The position numbers and the translations under genes are program-made. Below, piece by piece: positions 56,460 to 64,000 of a stretch of 64,000 nt of DNA. The notes below the pieces were generated by a model that searched no databases, was not told the origin of the DNA, and saw only the letters and a list, made by a program, of their open reading frames with translations. The DNA lies in assembly GCF_020010905.1 (NCBI RefSeq), contig NZ_JAGJBY010000002.1, positions 2,356,001 to 2,420,000 of the forward strand, in the 5' to 3' direction. The stretch is from Streptomyces acidiscabies. GTDB taxonomy: Bacteria > Actinomycetota > Actinomycetes > Streptomycetales > Streptomycetaceae. How positions within the stretch are numbered: position 1 is the stretch's first letter; each line of letters begins with the position of its first letter.

Positions 56460-57505
56460 GAGCCGGTCCCACTGCGGGCGGCGGCGAGGGCCAGCGCCAC
56501 CTCCACGATGAGGTCCTCCTGGCCCGCGACCACCTGACGCCTGCCGAGTTCGAAGAAGATGTCGCGCGGATCGACCCCTTCCCGCGCCGCGATGTCGAGC
56601 ACCGGTTTCTTGAACCCGGAGAACACCCCGGCCAGCCCGCTGACGATGGAGACGGAGTCGATCGTGGGCGGCGCCGGCATCAGCTCCCGCTCGGCGATGT
56701 CCGCGGCGTCCAGGAGCCGGTACAGGTCGATGCCCGTCCGGTACCCCAGCCGCTCCAGCACCGGCACCAGCACTTCGAGCTGGGTGTTCCCGGCGCCCGC
56801 GCCGAAGCCCCGGGCACACGCATCGAGAATGCCCGCCCCCGCCTCCGCAGCCGCGACCGAGTTCGCCACGGCCATACCGAGGTTGTTGTGCCCGTGGAAC
56901 ATCACCGGCACGTCGACGGCGCCGCAGATGGCCTCGATGCGCTCCGTGACGTCCGAGGGCAGGAAGTACCCCGAGGAGTCGAGGATGCCGACACCGGTGG
57001 CCCCGAACCCGACCAGGCGCGCGCACTCCTCGGCGAGCTGCTCGGGGGTCGCCATGTGCGTCATCAGGAGGATGCCGTGCGCCTCCACCCCCTCGTCGCG
57101 CAGGAAGCCGAGGTGCCGCTCGGCGACACTCGCCTCGGTGCAGTGCGTCGCGATGCGCACCACGTCGACCTCGTACGCGAGGGCGTTCTTGAGGTCCTGG
57201 GTCGTGGCCCAGCCCGGGAACATCAGGACGCCCAGCTTGCTGGTCGTCAGGGTCTCCCGGGCGATCGTCATCATCTCGTCGTCGCTCAGCCGGGCCCGGC
57301 CGACCTGGAGGGACGAGGCGGCCAGGCCGTTGCCGTGGCCGACCTCGACGACCGGCACCTTCGCGGCGTCGGCGGCCTTCAGATAGGCGCGGAACTGCTC
57401 AGCGCCGAGGCTGTGGCGGACGGCGTGCTGGCCGTCGCGCAGAGTCGGGTCGTGGATCTGGATCGGCTTGCCCACGGCGGCGTCCCGAGCCGCTTCCTGG
57501 CTCAT
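56453..57505 (-). CDS. nikB: HOA-type aldolase NikB
   Basis: 350 residues, ATG overlapping the nikA stop. It is related to 4-hydroxy-2-oxovalerate aldolases (DmpG/BphI): IHDPTLRDGQHAVRHSLGAE (metal Asp and Arg), VPVMFHGHNNLGMAVANSVA (metal His pair) and DACARGFGAGAGNTQLEVLV. In the nikkomycin pathway NikB is proposed to condense the aldehyde made by NikA with 2-oxobutyrate to build the hydroxypyridylhomothreonine skeleton. Confidence 0.92.
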   Translation of the reverse strand: MSQEAARDAAVGKPIQIHDPTLRDGQHAVRHSLGAEQFRAYLKAADAAKVPVVEVGHGNGLAASSLQVGRARLSDDEMMTIARETLTTSKLGVLMFPGWATTQDLKNALAYEVDVVRIATHCTEASVAERHLGFLRDEGVEAHGILLMTHMATPEQLAEECARLVGFGATGVGILDSSGYFLPSDVTERIEAICGAVDVPVMFHGHNNLGMAVANSVAAAEAGAGILDACARGFGAGAGNTQLEVLVPVLERLGYRTGIDLYRLLDAADIAERELMPAPPTIDSVSIVSGLAGVFSGFKKPVLDIAAREGVDPRDIFFELGRRQVVAGQEDLIVEVALALAAARSGTGSC

Positions 57506-58395
57506 GCCGTCTCCCTGCCTGCCAGTGCGAGCCGGTCCGCCGCGTAGTACTCGGCGGCCTGGATCGCGGCGGAATTGATGATGTCGAGATTCCCGGCGTA
57601 GTGCGGCAGCCGGTCGCCGGCCGACGTGACCTCCACGGAGACGAAGGCCATCGAGTCGTTGACGGTGCACACGTTGACGTCGAATCCCTTGACGTACGTG
57701 CGGATCTCCGCGGCGGCTCCCGCCACCAGCGAGCGCACCGATTCGGTGGTGAGGTCCCGGCCCAGCAGATACATGGCGACCCGGAAAGTGGCCGCCGGGC
57801 GGGCCGGGCTGATGTTGACGAGCGCCTTCACGTTCTCGACGCCGGTGAACAGGCGGATCGCGTCCCGCGTGGTCGCCACGTACTCGTCGAGGTTCAGACG
57901 CGAGGCGTGGCCCACGCTCAGGGTGGCGGCCGTGGTCACGACCTCGATGTGGTCGATCCGGTGCGCCTTCGCTATCGCGTGCAGGATCGGTACGCACGCC
58001 TGCCCGCCGCAGGTCACCATGGAGATGTCGCGGTGGGAGCCGATGTCCGCCCGGTTGACGGTCGGGACGATCATCTGCCCGACCCGGCTGGGCGTCAGGT
58101 CGACGAGCAGCGCGCCGGACGCCGCGAGCTTCTCGGCGTGCTCGGCGTGGCAGGACGCGTTGGTGGCGTCGAACACCACGTCGAAGTCCTCCTCGGCGTC
58201 GACGAGGGACTGGATGCCCCCGGTCGCGACCGGCACGCCGCGCCGGGCCGCCCGCCTCAGCCCTGGAGCGGCCTCATCGCGGCCCGCGACGAGCCGCAGG
58301 TCGAGGCGGTCCGACCGCATGATCTTGGTCGCCAGGTCCAGACCGATGAGTCCGGCGCCAAGGACCGATACGGACAGCCGTCCAGTTGCTTGCAT
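57502..58395 (-). CDS. nikA: Acylating aldehyde dehydrogenase NikA
   Basis: 297 residues. It matches acetaldehyde dehydrogenases (acylating) of the DmpF/BphJ type: SVLGAGLIGLDLATKIMRSD, DVVFDATNASCHAEHAEKLA, catalytic Cys in SMVTCGGQACVPILHAI and NSAAIQAAEYYAADRL. With NikB it forms the usual dehydrogenase-aldolase pair. Here it should reduce picolinoyl-CoA to the aldehyde. It leads the leftward operon nikA-B-C-D-E-F-G and is divergent from nikP1. Confidence 0.92.
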   Translation of the reverse strand: MQATGRLSVSVLGAGLIGLDLATKIMRSDRLDLRLVAGRDEAAPGLRRAARRGVPVATGGIQSLVDAEEDFDVVFDATNASCHAEHAEKLAASGALLVDLTPSRVGQMIVPTVNRADIGSHRDISMVTCGGQACVPILHAIAKAHRIDHIEVVTTAATLSVGHASRLNLDEYVATTRDAIRLFTGVENVKALVNISPARPAATFRVAMYLLGRDLTTESVRSLVAGAAAEIRTYVKGFDVNVCTVNDSMAFVSVEVTSAGDRLPHYAGNLDIINSAAIQAAEYYAADRLALAGRETA

Positions 58396-58649
58396 TCACG
58401 GTCGCCTTTCCCTCGGATTCGTTCCCCGTCGGGGCGATTTCTCGGGGGCCAGCCTGGGCCCGGGGCCTTGCCGACGGCTCGCCGTCGCGCTGACCGGGCG
58501 CCGCCGCAGGCAGGGCAAGCGAGGCGGCGAGGCCCTTGCAGGGACGCGGAGCGATGCTGTGCGGGCACCGCCCCCCGTGGGGGCTTCCCTCCCCAGCACA
58601 ACGCCAGTTCGTACGCCGCACACTTAGCATCCGAAGGGGACTGCGAGCC
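58396..58649. promoter_or_regulatory. Divergent nikA-nikP1 promoter region with SARP-type heptamers
   Basis: On the minus strand CGGCGAG (58478-58484) and CGGCAAG (58467-58473) form a direct repeat with an 11-bp period. On the plus strand GGGCAAG (58513-58519) and CGGCGAG (58525-58531) lie 12 bp apart. The word GGCAAGCGAGGCGG(C/T)GAG is shared with the nikI promoter region (58514 and 50026), so one activator probably controls all three operons. Confidence 0.65.
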
Positions 58650-60656
58650 GTGGTCAACCCGATTCATGACGACAACGGTGTCTCTCTGGTCCTGGTGAAC
58701 AGCGAGAACCGGCACGCTCTGTGGGCCGGCGGTCTCGACGTACCACCGGGCTGGCGCGTCGCGCACCGGGCGCAGAGCCGCCGCGAGTGCCTGGAGTACA
58801 TCGGCGCCCACTGGCCGGACATCCGGCCCGCGAGGTCGCCGGACGACGGTACGGGTGCCTGCCTGCCCGACCTGTTCGCCGCCCAGGCGAAACGCACCCC
58901 GGGCGCACCGGCCCTGATCTGGCAGGACCAGCAGCTGACGTACCGTCAACTCGACGACGAGTCCAGCCGGTTGGCCGCGTTCCTGCGGCAACGAGGCATC
59001 GGCCCCGGCGCGTTCGTGGGGCTGTGTGTCGAGCGGTCGCCGCAGATGATCACGGCCCTGCTCGCGGTCCTGAAGACCGGCGCGGCCTACGTGCCCCTCG
59101 ACCCGGAGTACCCGGCCGGACGGCTGCGGTACGTCCTCGCCGACACGGGCGCCCGCCTCCTCCTCACCCAGGAGCCGCTCAGCCCGCTCTTCCCCGACTA
59201 CGACGGCGAGATCGTCTGCCTCGACCGGCATCGGCAGGACATCGACGCCCTGCCCACCGCGCCCGCGCCGGACAGCCCCGCCCCGCTCCCGTCGGACATC
59301 GCCTACGTCATCCACACCTCCGGCTCCACGGGCCGCCCCAAGGGCGTCCTGGTGACCCACCGCTCGCTGGCCAACCACAGCTTTGCCGTGAACCGGCACT
59401 TCGCCTTCGCCCCCGGCGACCGCGTGCTCCAGTGCAGGCCCCTGAGCTTCGACGCCGCCGCCGAGGAGATCTTCCCGCCGCTCCTGCACGGCGCGGCCCT
59501 GGTCCTCGGCAGCGACCCGCTGCGCCAGACGTTCCGGGCCCTCACCCAGCAGGTGATCGACACCGGCACGACCTTCCTGAGCGTGCCCACGGCCTTCTGG
59601 CACAGCTGGGTCGCGGAGGAGGACTGCCTGCTGCGGCTGGCCACCGAGTCCTCGCTGCGCACGATGATCGTGGCCGGCGAGAAGGCGGCCCGCCAGGCGC
59701 TGCTGACCTGGAAGAAACGGGTCGGCGAGGACATCCGCTGGTTCAACGTCTACGGCCCGACCGAGGGCACCATCACCACGACCGTCCACGAGCCGGGAGC
59801 CGACTGGGAGGGCAGCGAGTACAGCTCCGTCCCGATCGGCCGCCCCATCGACAACGTCCGCACGTACGTCCTCGACGACGCCCTGCGGCCGGTCCCGGCG
59901 GGAGAGCCGGGGGAACTGTTCATCGGCGGGGCGGGCGTGGCCGTCGGCTACCTGGGCGCGCCGCAGACCACCGCCGAGCGGTTCCTGCCCGACCCCTTCT
60001 CCGGCGTGCCCGGCAGCCGCCTCTACCGAACCGGGGACCTGGTGCTCGCCGACGCCGACGGCTGCCTGGAGTTCCTCGGCCGCCGCGACCACCAGGTGAA
60101 ACTGCGCGGCTACCGCATCGAACTCGGCGAGATCGAGGCCGTCCTCGCCGAGCACCAGGCCGTCACGGCGTGCGTCGCCCAGGTGACGGGCGACGGCCCG
60201 GACAGCACCCTGGTGTGCTTCGTCGCCGCCGACCGGCGGACCGCGCCCGCTGCGGCCGAACTGATCACCCACCTGCGCGGGCACCTGCCGTGGTACATGA
60301 TCCCGACGGCCGTCCACGTCCTGGACGCGTTCCCGATGACCCCCAACGGGAAGATCGACCGTACCGCCCTGCTCGCCCTGGAACCGGACGACGACGAGGC
60401 CGCCCACATAGCGCCCCGCACCCCGGTGGAAGCGGTCCTGGCGGACATCTGGGAGGACATCCTCGGCCGGCCCGGCATCAGCGTCGACGCCGACTTCTTC
60501 CAGGTGGGCGGGCACTCCCTGCTCGCCGCGAGCCTGATCGCCCGCATCCGTGCCCGGTTCGACGTCGGCATGACCGCCCGCGTGCTCTTCGAGTCCCCGA
60601 CCATCGCGGGGCTCGCCGAGGCCGTCACCCGCGCGACCGGCGACGGACGGAGCTGA
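58650..60656 (+). CDS. nikP1: NikP1: MbtH-adenylation-PCP protein
   Basis: 668 residues from GTG 58650, 9 nt after GAAGGGGA. An MbtH-like domain (about 1-65: NPIHDDNGVSLVLVNSENRH, GWRVAHRAQSRRECLEYIGA) is fused to an NRPS adenylation domain (YVIHTSGSTGRPKGVLVTHR, VYGPTEGTITTTVHEPG, YRTGDLVLADADGCLEFLGR, PNGKIDRTALLAL) and a carrier domain with the pantetheine site FFQVGGHSLLAASLIAR. There is no condensation domain. In nikkomycin biosynthesis NikP1 loads histidine for beta-hydroxylation by NikQ, towards the imidazolone base. Histidine specificity is taken from the pathway, not from a computed code. Confidence 0.92.
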   Translation: MVNPIHDDNGVSLVLVNSENRHALWAGGLDVPPGWRVAHRAQSRRECLEYIGAHWPDIRPARSPDDGTGACLPDLFAAQAKRTPGAPALIWQDQQLTYRQLDDESSRLAAFLRQRGIGPGAFVGLCVERSPQMITALLAVLKTGAAYVPLDPEYPAGRLRYVLADTGARLLLTQEPLSPLFPDYDGEIVCLDRHRQDIDALPTAPAPDSPAPLPSDIAYVIHTSGSTGRPKGVLVTHRSLANHSFAVNRHFAFAPGDRVLQCRPLSFDAAAEEIFPPLLHGAALVLGSDPLRQTFRALTQQVIDTGTTFLSVPTAFWHSWVAEEDCLLRLATESSLRTMIVAGEKAARQALLTWKKRVGEDIRWFNVYGPTEGTITTTVHEPGADWEGSEYSSVPIGRPIDNVRTYVLDDALRPVPAGEPGELFIGGAGVAVGYLGAPQTTAERFLPDPFSGVPGSRLYRTGDLVLADADGCLEFLGRRDHQVKLRGYRIELGEIEAVLAEHQAVTACVAQVTGDGPDSTLVCFVAADRRTAPAAAELITHLRGHLPWYMIPTAVHVLDAFPMTPNGKIDRTALLALEPDDDEAAHIAPRTPVEAVLADIWEDILGRPGISVDADFFQVGGHSLLAASLIARIRARFDVGMTARVLFESPTIAGLAEAVTRATGDGRS

Positions 60657-60662
60657 CCGGCG

Positions 60663-61469
60663 GTGATACGACGACAGACGGTCGCCACCCGGCCGGACAG
60701 CCCGTGGATCCGCACCTTCGGGCCGCCGGACCCCTCGGCCCCGACCCGGCTCGTGTGCTTCCCGCACGCCGGGGGAGCCGCCAGCTACTTCCGCGACTGG
60801 GGCGGCCACGACGCCGCCGGGGCGGAGGTGTGGGCGGTCCAGTACCCGGGCCGCGAGAACCGGATCCGGGAACCCTTCGCACCCGACCTGCACACCCTCG
60901 CGGACCAGGTCGCCCAGGAGCTGAGCGGACTCCTCGACCGGCCCGCCGTCTTCTTCGGGCACAGCATGGGCGCGGTCGTCGGCTACGAGGTCCTGCGCCG
61001 CCTGACGGCCGGCGGCCGGGGCCACGCCGTACGCCACCTCGTGGTCTCCGGGAGCGGCGCCCCCCACCGGGTGCGGCCCTTCGCCGGCCAGGAAGGCGCC
61101 CATCTCCTGGACGACGACCGGCTCGTGGCACTCCTCAAGGAGCTGGGCTCCGGCAACGCCGGGCTGCTGGACGACCCGGACATGCGCTCCGCGTTCCTGC
61201 CGGCGGTCCGCGACGACTACCGGATCGTCCAGTCCTACGTCCCGCGCACCGGCGGCCCGCCCCTGCGCACCGACGTCACCGCGTTCGTGGGCCGCCAGGA
61301 CGAGGCCGTGGGCGTCGGCGACGCGGGCGCCTGGGCCGGCGCGACCCGGGGCCGCTTCGCCCTGCGCACCTTCCCCGGCGGCCACTTCTACCTGGCGGAG
61401 CACCAAGGCGACGTCCTGAGCGCCGTCCGCGAAGTACTCGCCACCCCTGATCGACACCGGGAGAGCTGA
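60663..61469 (+). CDS. nikP2: Type II thioesterase NikP2
   Basis: 268 residues from GTG 60663, 6 bp after nikP1. The alpha/beta hydrolase motifs are RLVCFPHAGGAASYFRDWGG, the nucleophile VFFGHSMGAVVGYEVLRRL (GHSMG) and a late His in FPGGHFYLAEHQGD. In the nikkomycin cluster NikP2 releases beta-hydroxyhistidine from the NikP1 carrier. The stop overlaps nikQ (TGATG). Confidence 0.9.
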   Translation: MIRRQTVATRPDSPWIRTFGPPDPSAPTRLVCFPHAGGAASYFRDWGGHDAAGAEVWAVQYPGRENRIREPFAPDLHTLADQVAQELSGLLDRPAVFFGHSMGAVVGYEVLRRLTAGGRGHAVRHLVVSGSGAPHRVRPFAGQEGAHLLDDDRLVALLKELGSGNAGLLDDPDMRSAFLPAVRDDYRIVQSYVPRTGGPPLRTDVTAFVGRQDEAVGVGDAGAWAGATRGRFALRTFPGGHFYLAEHQGDVLSAVREVLATPDRHRES

Positions 61470-62659
61470 TGAACGTCGACCTGTCGGACCCGCTCCTCTA
61501 CCGCAGCTCCGACCCGGAGCCGGTCTGGTCGCGGCTGCGCGCCGAACACCCCGTGTACCGCAACCAGCGGGCGAACGGGGAGCACTTCTGGGCCGTGATG
61601 ACCCACGGCCTGTGCACGGACATGCTGACCGATCCCCGCGTGTTCAGCTCCCAGAACGGGATGCGGCTCGACTCCGACCCGCAGGTCCTCGCCGCAGCGG
61701 CCGGCAAGATGCTCAACATCACCGACCCGCCCCGGCACGACAAGATCCGCAAGGTCGTCAGCTCGGCGTTCACCCCGAAGATGGTGAACCGGCTGGAGAC
61801 CAACATGCGGGCGACCGCCGCCAAGGCCATCGACGAGGCGCTGGCGGCGGGGGAGTGCGAGTTCACGCGCGTCGCGCAGAAACTGCCGGTCTCCGTCATC
61901 TGCGACATGATCGGCGTCGCGCCCGCCGACTGGGACTTCATGGTCGAGCGCACCCGCTTCGCCTGGAGCTCCACCGCGCTCGACGAGACGGAGGAGGCGC
62001 GCAAGGTCCAGGCCCACACCGAGATCCTCCTCCACTTCCAGGACCTCGCCGAGGAACGCAGGCGGGCGCCGAAGGACGACCTCATGAGCGCCCTGGTGTG
62101 CGGCGAGATCGACGGCGCCCCGCTCACCGACCAGGAGATCCTCTACAACTGCGACGCCCTCGTCTCCGGCGGCAACGAGACGACCCGGCACGCCACCGTC
62201 GGCGGACTGCTCGCCCTCATCGACAACCCCGACCAGTGGCAACGGCTGCGGGACCAGCCCGGCCTGATGCCCTCGGCGATCCAGGAGGTCGTGCGCTACA
62301 CCTCGCCCGTCATGCACGCGCTGCGCACCGCGACCGAGGACGTCGAACTCGGCGGGGAGCACATCAGCGCCGGTGACCACGTCGTCGCCTGGCTGCCCTC
62401 GGCCAACCGCGACGAGAAGGTCTTCGACGACCCGGACCGCTTCGACATCGAGCGCGACCCCAACCGCCACCTGGGCTTCATCCAGGGCAACCACTACTGC
62501 ATCGGCTCCTCGCTCGCCAAGCTCGAACTCACGGTGATGTTCGAGGAACTCCTGGCCCGGGTCGAGGTCGCCGAACTCGCAGGACCGGTCCTGCGCCTGC
62601 GCTCGAACCTGCTGTGGGGGTTCGACTCGCTTCCCGTGAAGTTCGTCCCGAGGGCCTGA
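61469..62659 (+). CDS. nikQ: Cytochrome P450 NikQ (histidine beta-hydroxylase)
   Basis: 396 residues, ATG overlapping the nikP2 stop. The I-helix has NCDALVSGGNETTRHATVGG, the ExxR region IQEVVRYTSPVMHALR, and the haem loop HLGFIQGNHYCIGSSLAKLE with the Cys ligand. P450s coupled to A-PCP proteins hydroxylate carrier-bound amino acids, and NikQ is known to hydroxylate NikP1-bound histidine. No dedicated ferredoxin is next to it; NikG could serve both P450s. Confidence 0.92.
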   Translation: MNVDLSDPLLYRSSDPEPVWSRLRAEHPVYRNQRANGEHFWAVMTHGLCTDMLTDPRVFSSQNGMRLDSDPQVLAAAAGKMLNITDPPRHDKIRKVVSSAFTPKMVNRLETNMRATAAKAIDEALAAGECEFTRVAQKLPVSVICDMIGVAPADWDFMVERTRFAWSSTALDETEEARKVQAHTEILLHFQDLAEERRRAPKDDLMSALVCGEIDGAPLTDQEILYNCDALVSGGNETTRHATVGGLLALIDNPDQWQRLRDQPGLMPSAIQEVVRYTSPVMHALRTATEDVELGGEHISAGDHVVAWLPSANRDEKVFDDPDRFDIERDPNRHLGFIQGNHYCIGSSLAKLELTVMFEELLARVEVAELAGPVLRLRSNLLWGFDSLPVKFVPRA

Positions 62660-62672
62660 GGAGACGTACCCC

Positions 62673-63353
62673 ATGACCGCGACCACCGTCCCCTCCATCG
62701 AGAAGTACCTCGGCGGCAACCTCCGCCTGCTGCCCCAGACCGGCCAACTGCGCGCCCTGCACACCGTGATCCGCGACCGGGACGCCCCCCGCGAGGACTT
62801 CGTCCACCACTCCCGCCGGGTCATCCGCATGCTGATCGAAGCGGGCATGGACCTGCTGCCCTTCGAACCGCACGAGGTCCGCACCCCGACCGGCGCGGCC
62901 TACCAGGGGCTGCGCTTCGCCTCCGGGCTGTGCGGGGTCACCGTGGTGCGCGCCGGGGAGAGCATGGAGGGCGAACTGCGGGACGTCTGCCCGGGGATCA
63001 GGATCGGGAAGATCCTCATCCAGCGGGACGAGACGACCAAAGAGGCCCGCCTCTACTACACCGCCCTGCCCGCCGACATCGCCGAGCGGCACGTCCTGCT
63101 GCTCGACCCGGTCATGGCGACCGGCGGGACCGCGCTGGCGGCCTTGCGCGTGCTGACGGACCTCGGCGTGCCCGAGGAGAACATCGTCTTCGTCAACTTC
63201 ATCACCGTCCCCGAAGGCATCACCGCCGTCTGCGAGCAGTACCCCCGGGTACGGATCGTGACCTCCGCGATCGAGGAGCACCTCGACGAGAACGCGTGGA
63301 TGCAGCCCGGCATCGGGGACTTCGGGGACCGCTACTTCGGCACGGACGCATAG
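62673..63353 (+). CDS. nikR: Uracil phosphoribosyltransferase-like NikR
   Basis: 226 residues from ATG 62673 behind GAGGAGACG. It is UPRT: RVIRMLIEAGMDLLPFEPHE, VVRAGESMEGELRDVCPGIR, the PRPP-binding loop LLLDPVMATGGTALAALRVL and IGDFGDRYFGTDA. NikR makes nucleotides from uracil and from 4-formyl-4-imidazolin-2-one, supplying both base types of nikkomycins. Confidence 0.93.
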   Translation: MTATTVPSIEKYLGGNLRLLPQTGQLRALHTVIRDRDAPREDFVHHSRRVIRMLIEAGMDLLPFEPHEVRTPTGAAYQGLRFASGLCGVTVVRAGESMEGELRDVCPGIRIGKILIQRDETTKEARLYYTALPADIAERHVLLLDPVMATGGTALAALRVLTDLGVPEENIVFVNFITVPEGITAVCEQYPRVRIVTSAIEEHLDENAWMQPGIGDFGDRYFGTDA

Positions 63354-63362
63354 AGGGAATCG

Positions 63363-64000
63363 ATGACTGACCGAAAGGTGACCATGGCGGCCGAACAGGG
63401 CCCGTTCCTCCTGCTGAACACCAAGGAGATCGTCTCGCGCCTGCACGAGTGGTTCCCGGACGCGGCGCGGGAGCTGGTCGTGGTGACCACGAGAGCGGAC
63501 ATCCCCGCCTCCGCCGACCTCGCCGCGTACGCCGAGCGCTTCCTCCATCTGGAGGTGGTACCCAGCCTCTGGGAGCTGCCGGACGACGAACTCGTCGCCC
63601 TCGCCCGCCGGTTCGGGGTGCGCCGGGTCCTCTCGCTCGGCGAGCGCGAGGTGCTGCGCGCGGCGCGCATCCGGGCCGAACTCGGCCTGCCCGGACAGAG
63701 CCTCGCCTCCGCCACGGCGTACCGGGACAAGCACGTCATGAAGTCGACGCTGGCGGCGGCGGGCATCGAGGTCGCGCCGATGCGCAAGTTCCGCGGCAAC
63801 GACGAACTCGCCGAGTTCGCGTGGAAGGTCGGCTTCCCGGTCGTCGTCAAGGAACTCGACTCCGGCGCCTCGAACGGCACGTCGGTCCTCATGGACGAGG
63901 ACGCCCTGAGCGCCCTCCCGGAGCGTCCCGACGGCTCACCCCGGCTGGCCGAAGCCTGGGTCGAGGGCGACTTCCACCACGTCAACGGCCTCATGAAGGA
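63363..64000 (+). CDS. nikS: ATP-grasp ligase NikS (3' partial)
   Basis: The first 212 codons from ATG 63363 (behind AGAGGGAA) before the window ends. The start of an ATP-grasp fold is visible: ATAYRDKHVMKSTLAAAGIE, the ATP-binding Lys in FPVVVKELDSGASNGTSVL, and WVEGDFHHVNGLMK. In the nikkomycin cluster NikS joins the peptidyl amino acid to the aminohexuronic acid nucleoside by an amide bond. The operon continues to the right. Confidence 0.9.
   Translation, partial: MTDRKVTMAAEQGPFLLLNTKEIVSRLHEWFPDAARELVVVTTRADIPASADLAAYAERFLHLEVVPSLWELPDDELVALARRFGVRRVLSLGEREVLRAARIRAELGLPGQSLASATAYRDKHVMKSTLAAAGIEVAPMRKFRGNDELAEFAWKVGFPVVVKELDSGASNGTSVLMDEDALSALPERPDGSPRLAEAWVEGDFHHVNGLMK

Noticed and set aside
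58257..61457. A 1066-residue frame on the minus strand opposite nikP1 and nikP2
   Set aside because: It is an antisense shadow caused by GC3 bias; the plus strand has complete NRPS and thioesterase motifs.

Overview
The window is high-GC actinobacterial DNA and reads as a Streptomyces chromosome. It has strong GC3 bias, many GTG starts behind GGAGG-type ribosome-binding sites, tightly overlapping operons (ATGA, GTGA, TAATG junctions), and typical Streptomyces families: DUF2637, DUF2278, DUF6081, MmyB-type regulators, a PucR/xanthine dehydrogenase locus, a FhuF-like iron protein under a DmdR/IdeR-type iron box, and copies of the GCGCAGTTCCCCGCGCCCCT stem-loop repeat. The right third is a peptidyl-nucleoside antibiotic cluster of the nikkomycin (nik/san) type, so the source is a nikkomycin or related producer.
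Region 1 (1-13.3 kb) is regulatory and housekeeping: a repeat-rich protein with a C-terminal PP2C-like domain (cut by the left edge), a membrane-anchored HTH protein, a secreted protein, a HATPase-type ATP-binding protein, a DUF2637 membrane protein, a FhuF-like 2Fe-2S protein with an iron box, a GntR/FCD regulator and a TPR-like protein. Region 2 (11.4-18.4 kb) is the xanthine dehydrogenase locus: a divergent PucR regulator, FAD, 2Fe-2S and molybdopterin subunits, and an XdhC chaperone. Region 3 (18.4-30.6 kb) is a mosaic: an IS5-like transposase, MarR, an acetyltransferase/methyltransferase/SRPBCC operon, DUF2278, a GH43 arabinan-degrading enzyme, an SDR/membrane-exporter/TetR operon with paired operators, an HxlR/thioesterase pair, a decayed TetR/histidine kinase/response regulator remnant and an oxidoreductase.
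Region 4 (30.6-37 kb) looks like a reactive-sulfur module: a persulfide dioxygenase-rhodanese, a TauE/SafE exporter, a CsoR/CstR-family repressor and a membrane rhodanese, with three TACCCC(C/T)(G/A)GGGGTA palindromes at the two promoters. A Dyp-type peroxidase follows. This stretch is crowded with tandem repeats, the most striking being nine copies of a GCAACCGTTT-type motif phased every 48-49 bp between the exporter and repressor genes. Region 5 (37-42.1 kb) has a methyltransferase, a DUF6081 protein, two tandem MmyB-type regulators and a Tat-exported amidohydrolase, linked by a repeated motif CCTGGTACYGGCRGTCCY.
Region 6 (42.1-64 kb, running off the right edge) is the nikkomycin-like cluster. 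One leftward operon (nikA to nikG) makes and activates the pyridine unit from lysine. A second leftward operon (nikI, J, K, L, M, then a fused transporter-kinase-NikO) makes the aminohexuronic acid nucleoside from UMP. A rightward operon (nikP1, P2, Q, R, S...) handles the histidine-derived and nucleobase steps and the final ligation. The NikD homologue places Cys and Trp exactly at residues 321 and 355, known key positions of NikD. Heptamers like CGGCAAG, the type reported for the SARP regulators of nikkomycin and polyoxin clusters, lie in both divergent promoter regions. The most unusual points here are the in-frame fusion of transporter, P-loop kinase and enolpyruvyl transferase with a strong internal ribosome-binding site, and a lone rightward Fe(II)/2-oxoglutarate oxygenase-like gene between the two leftward operons.
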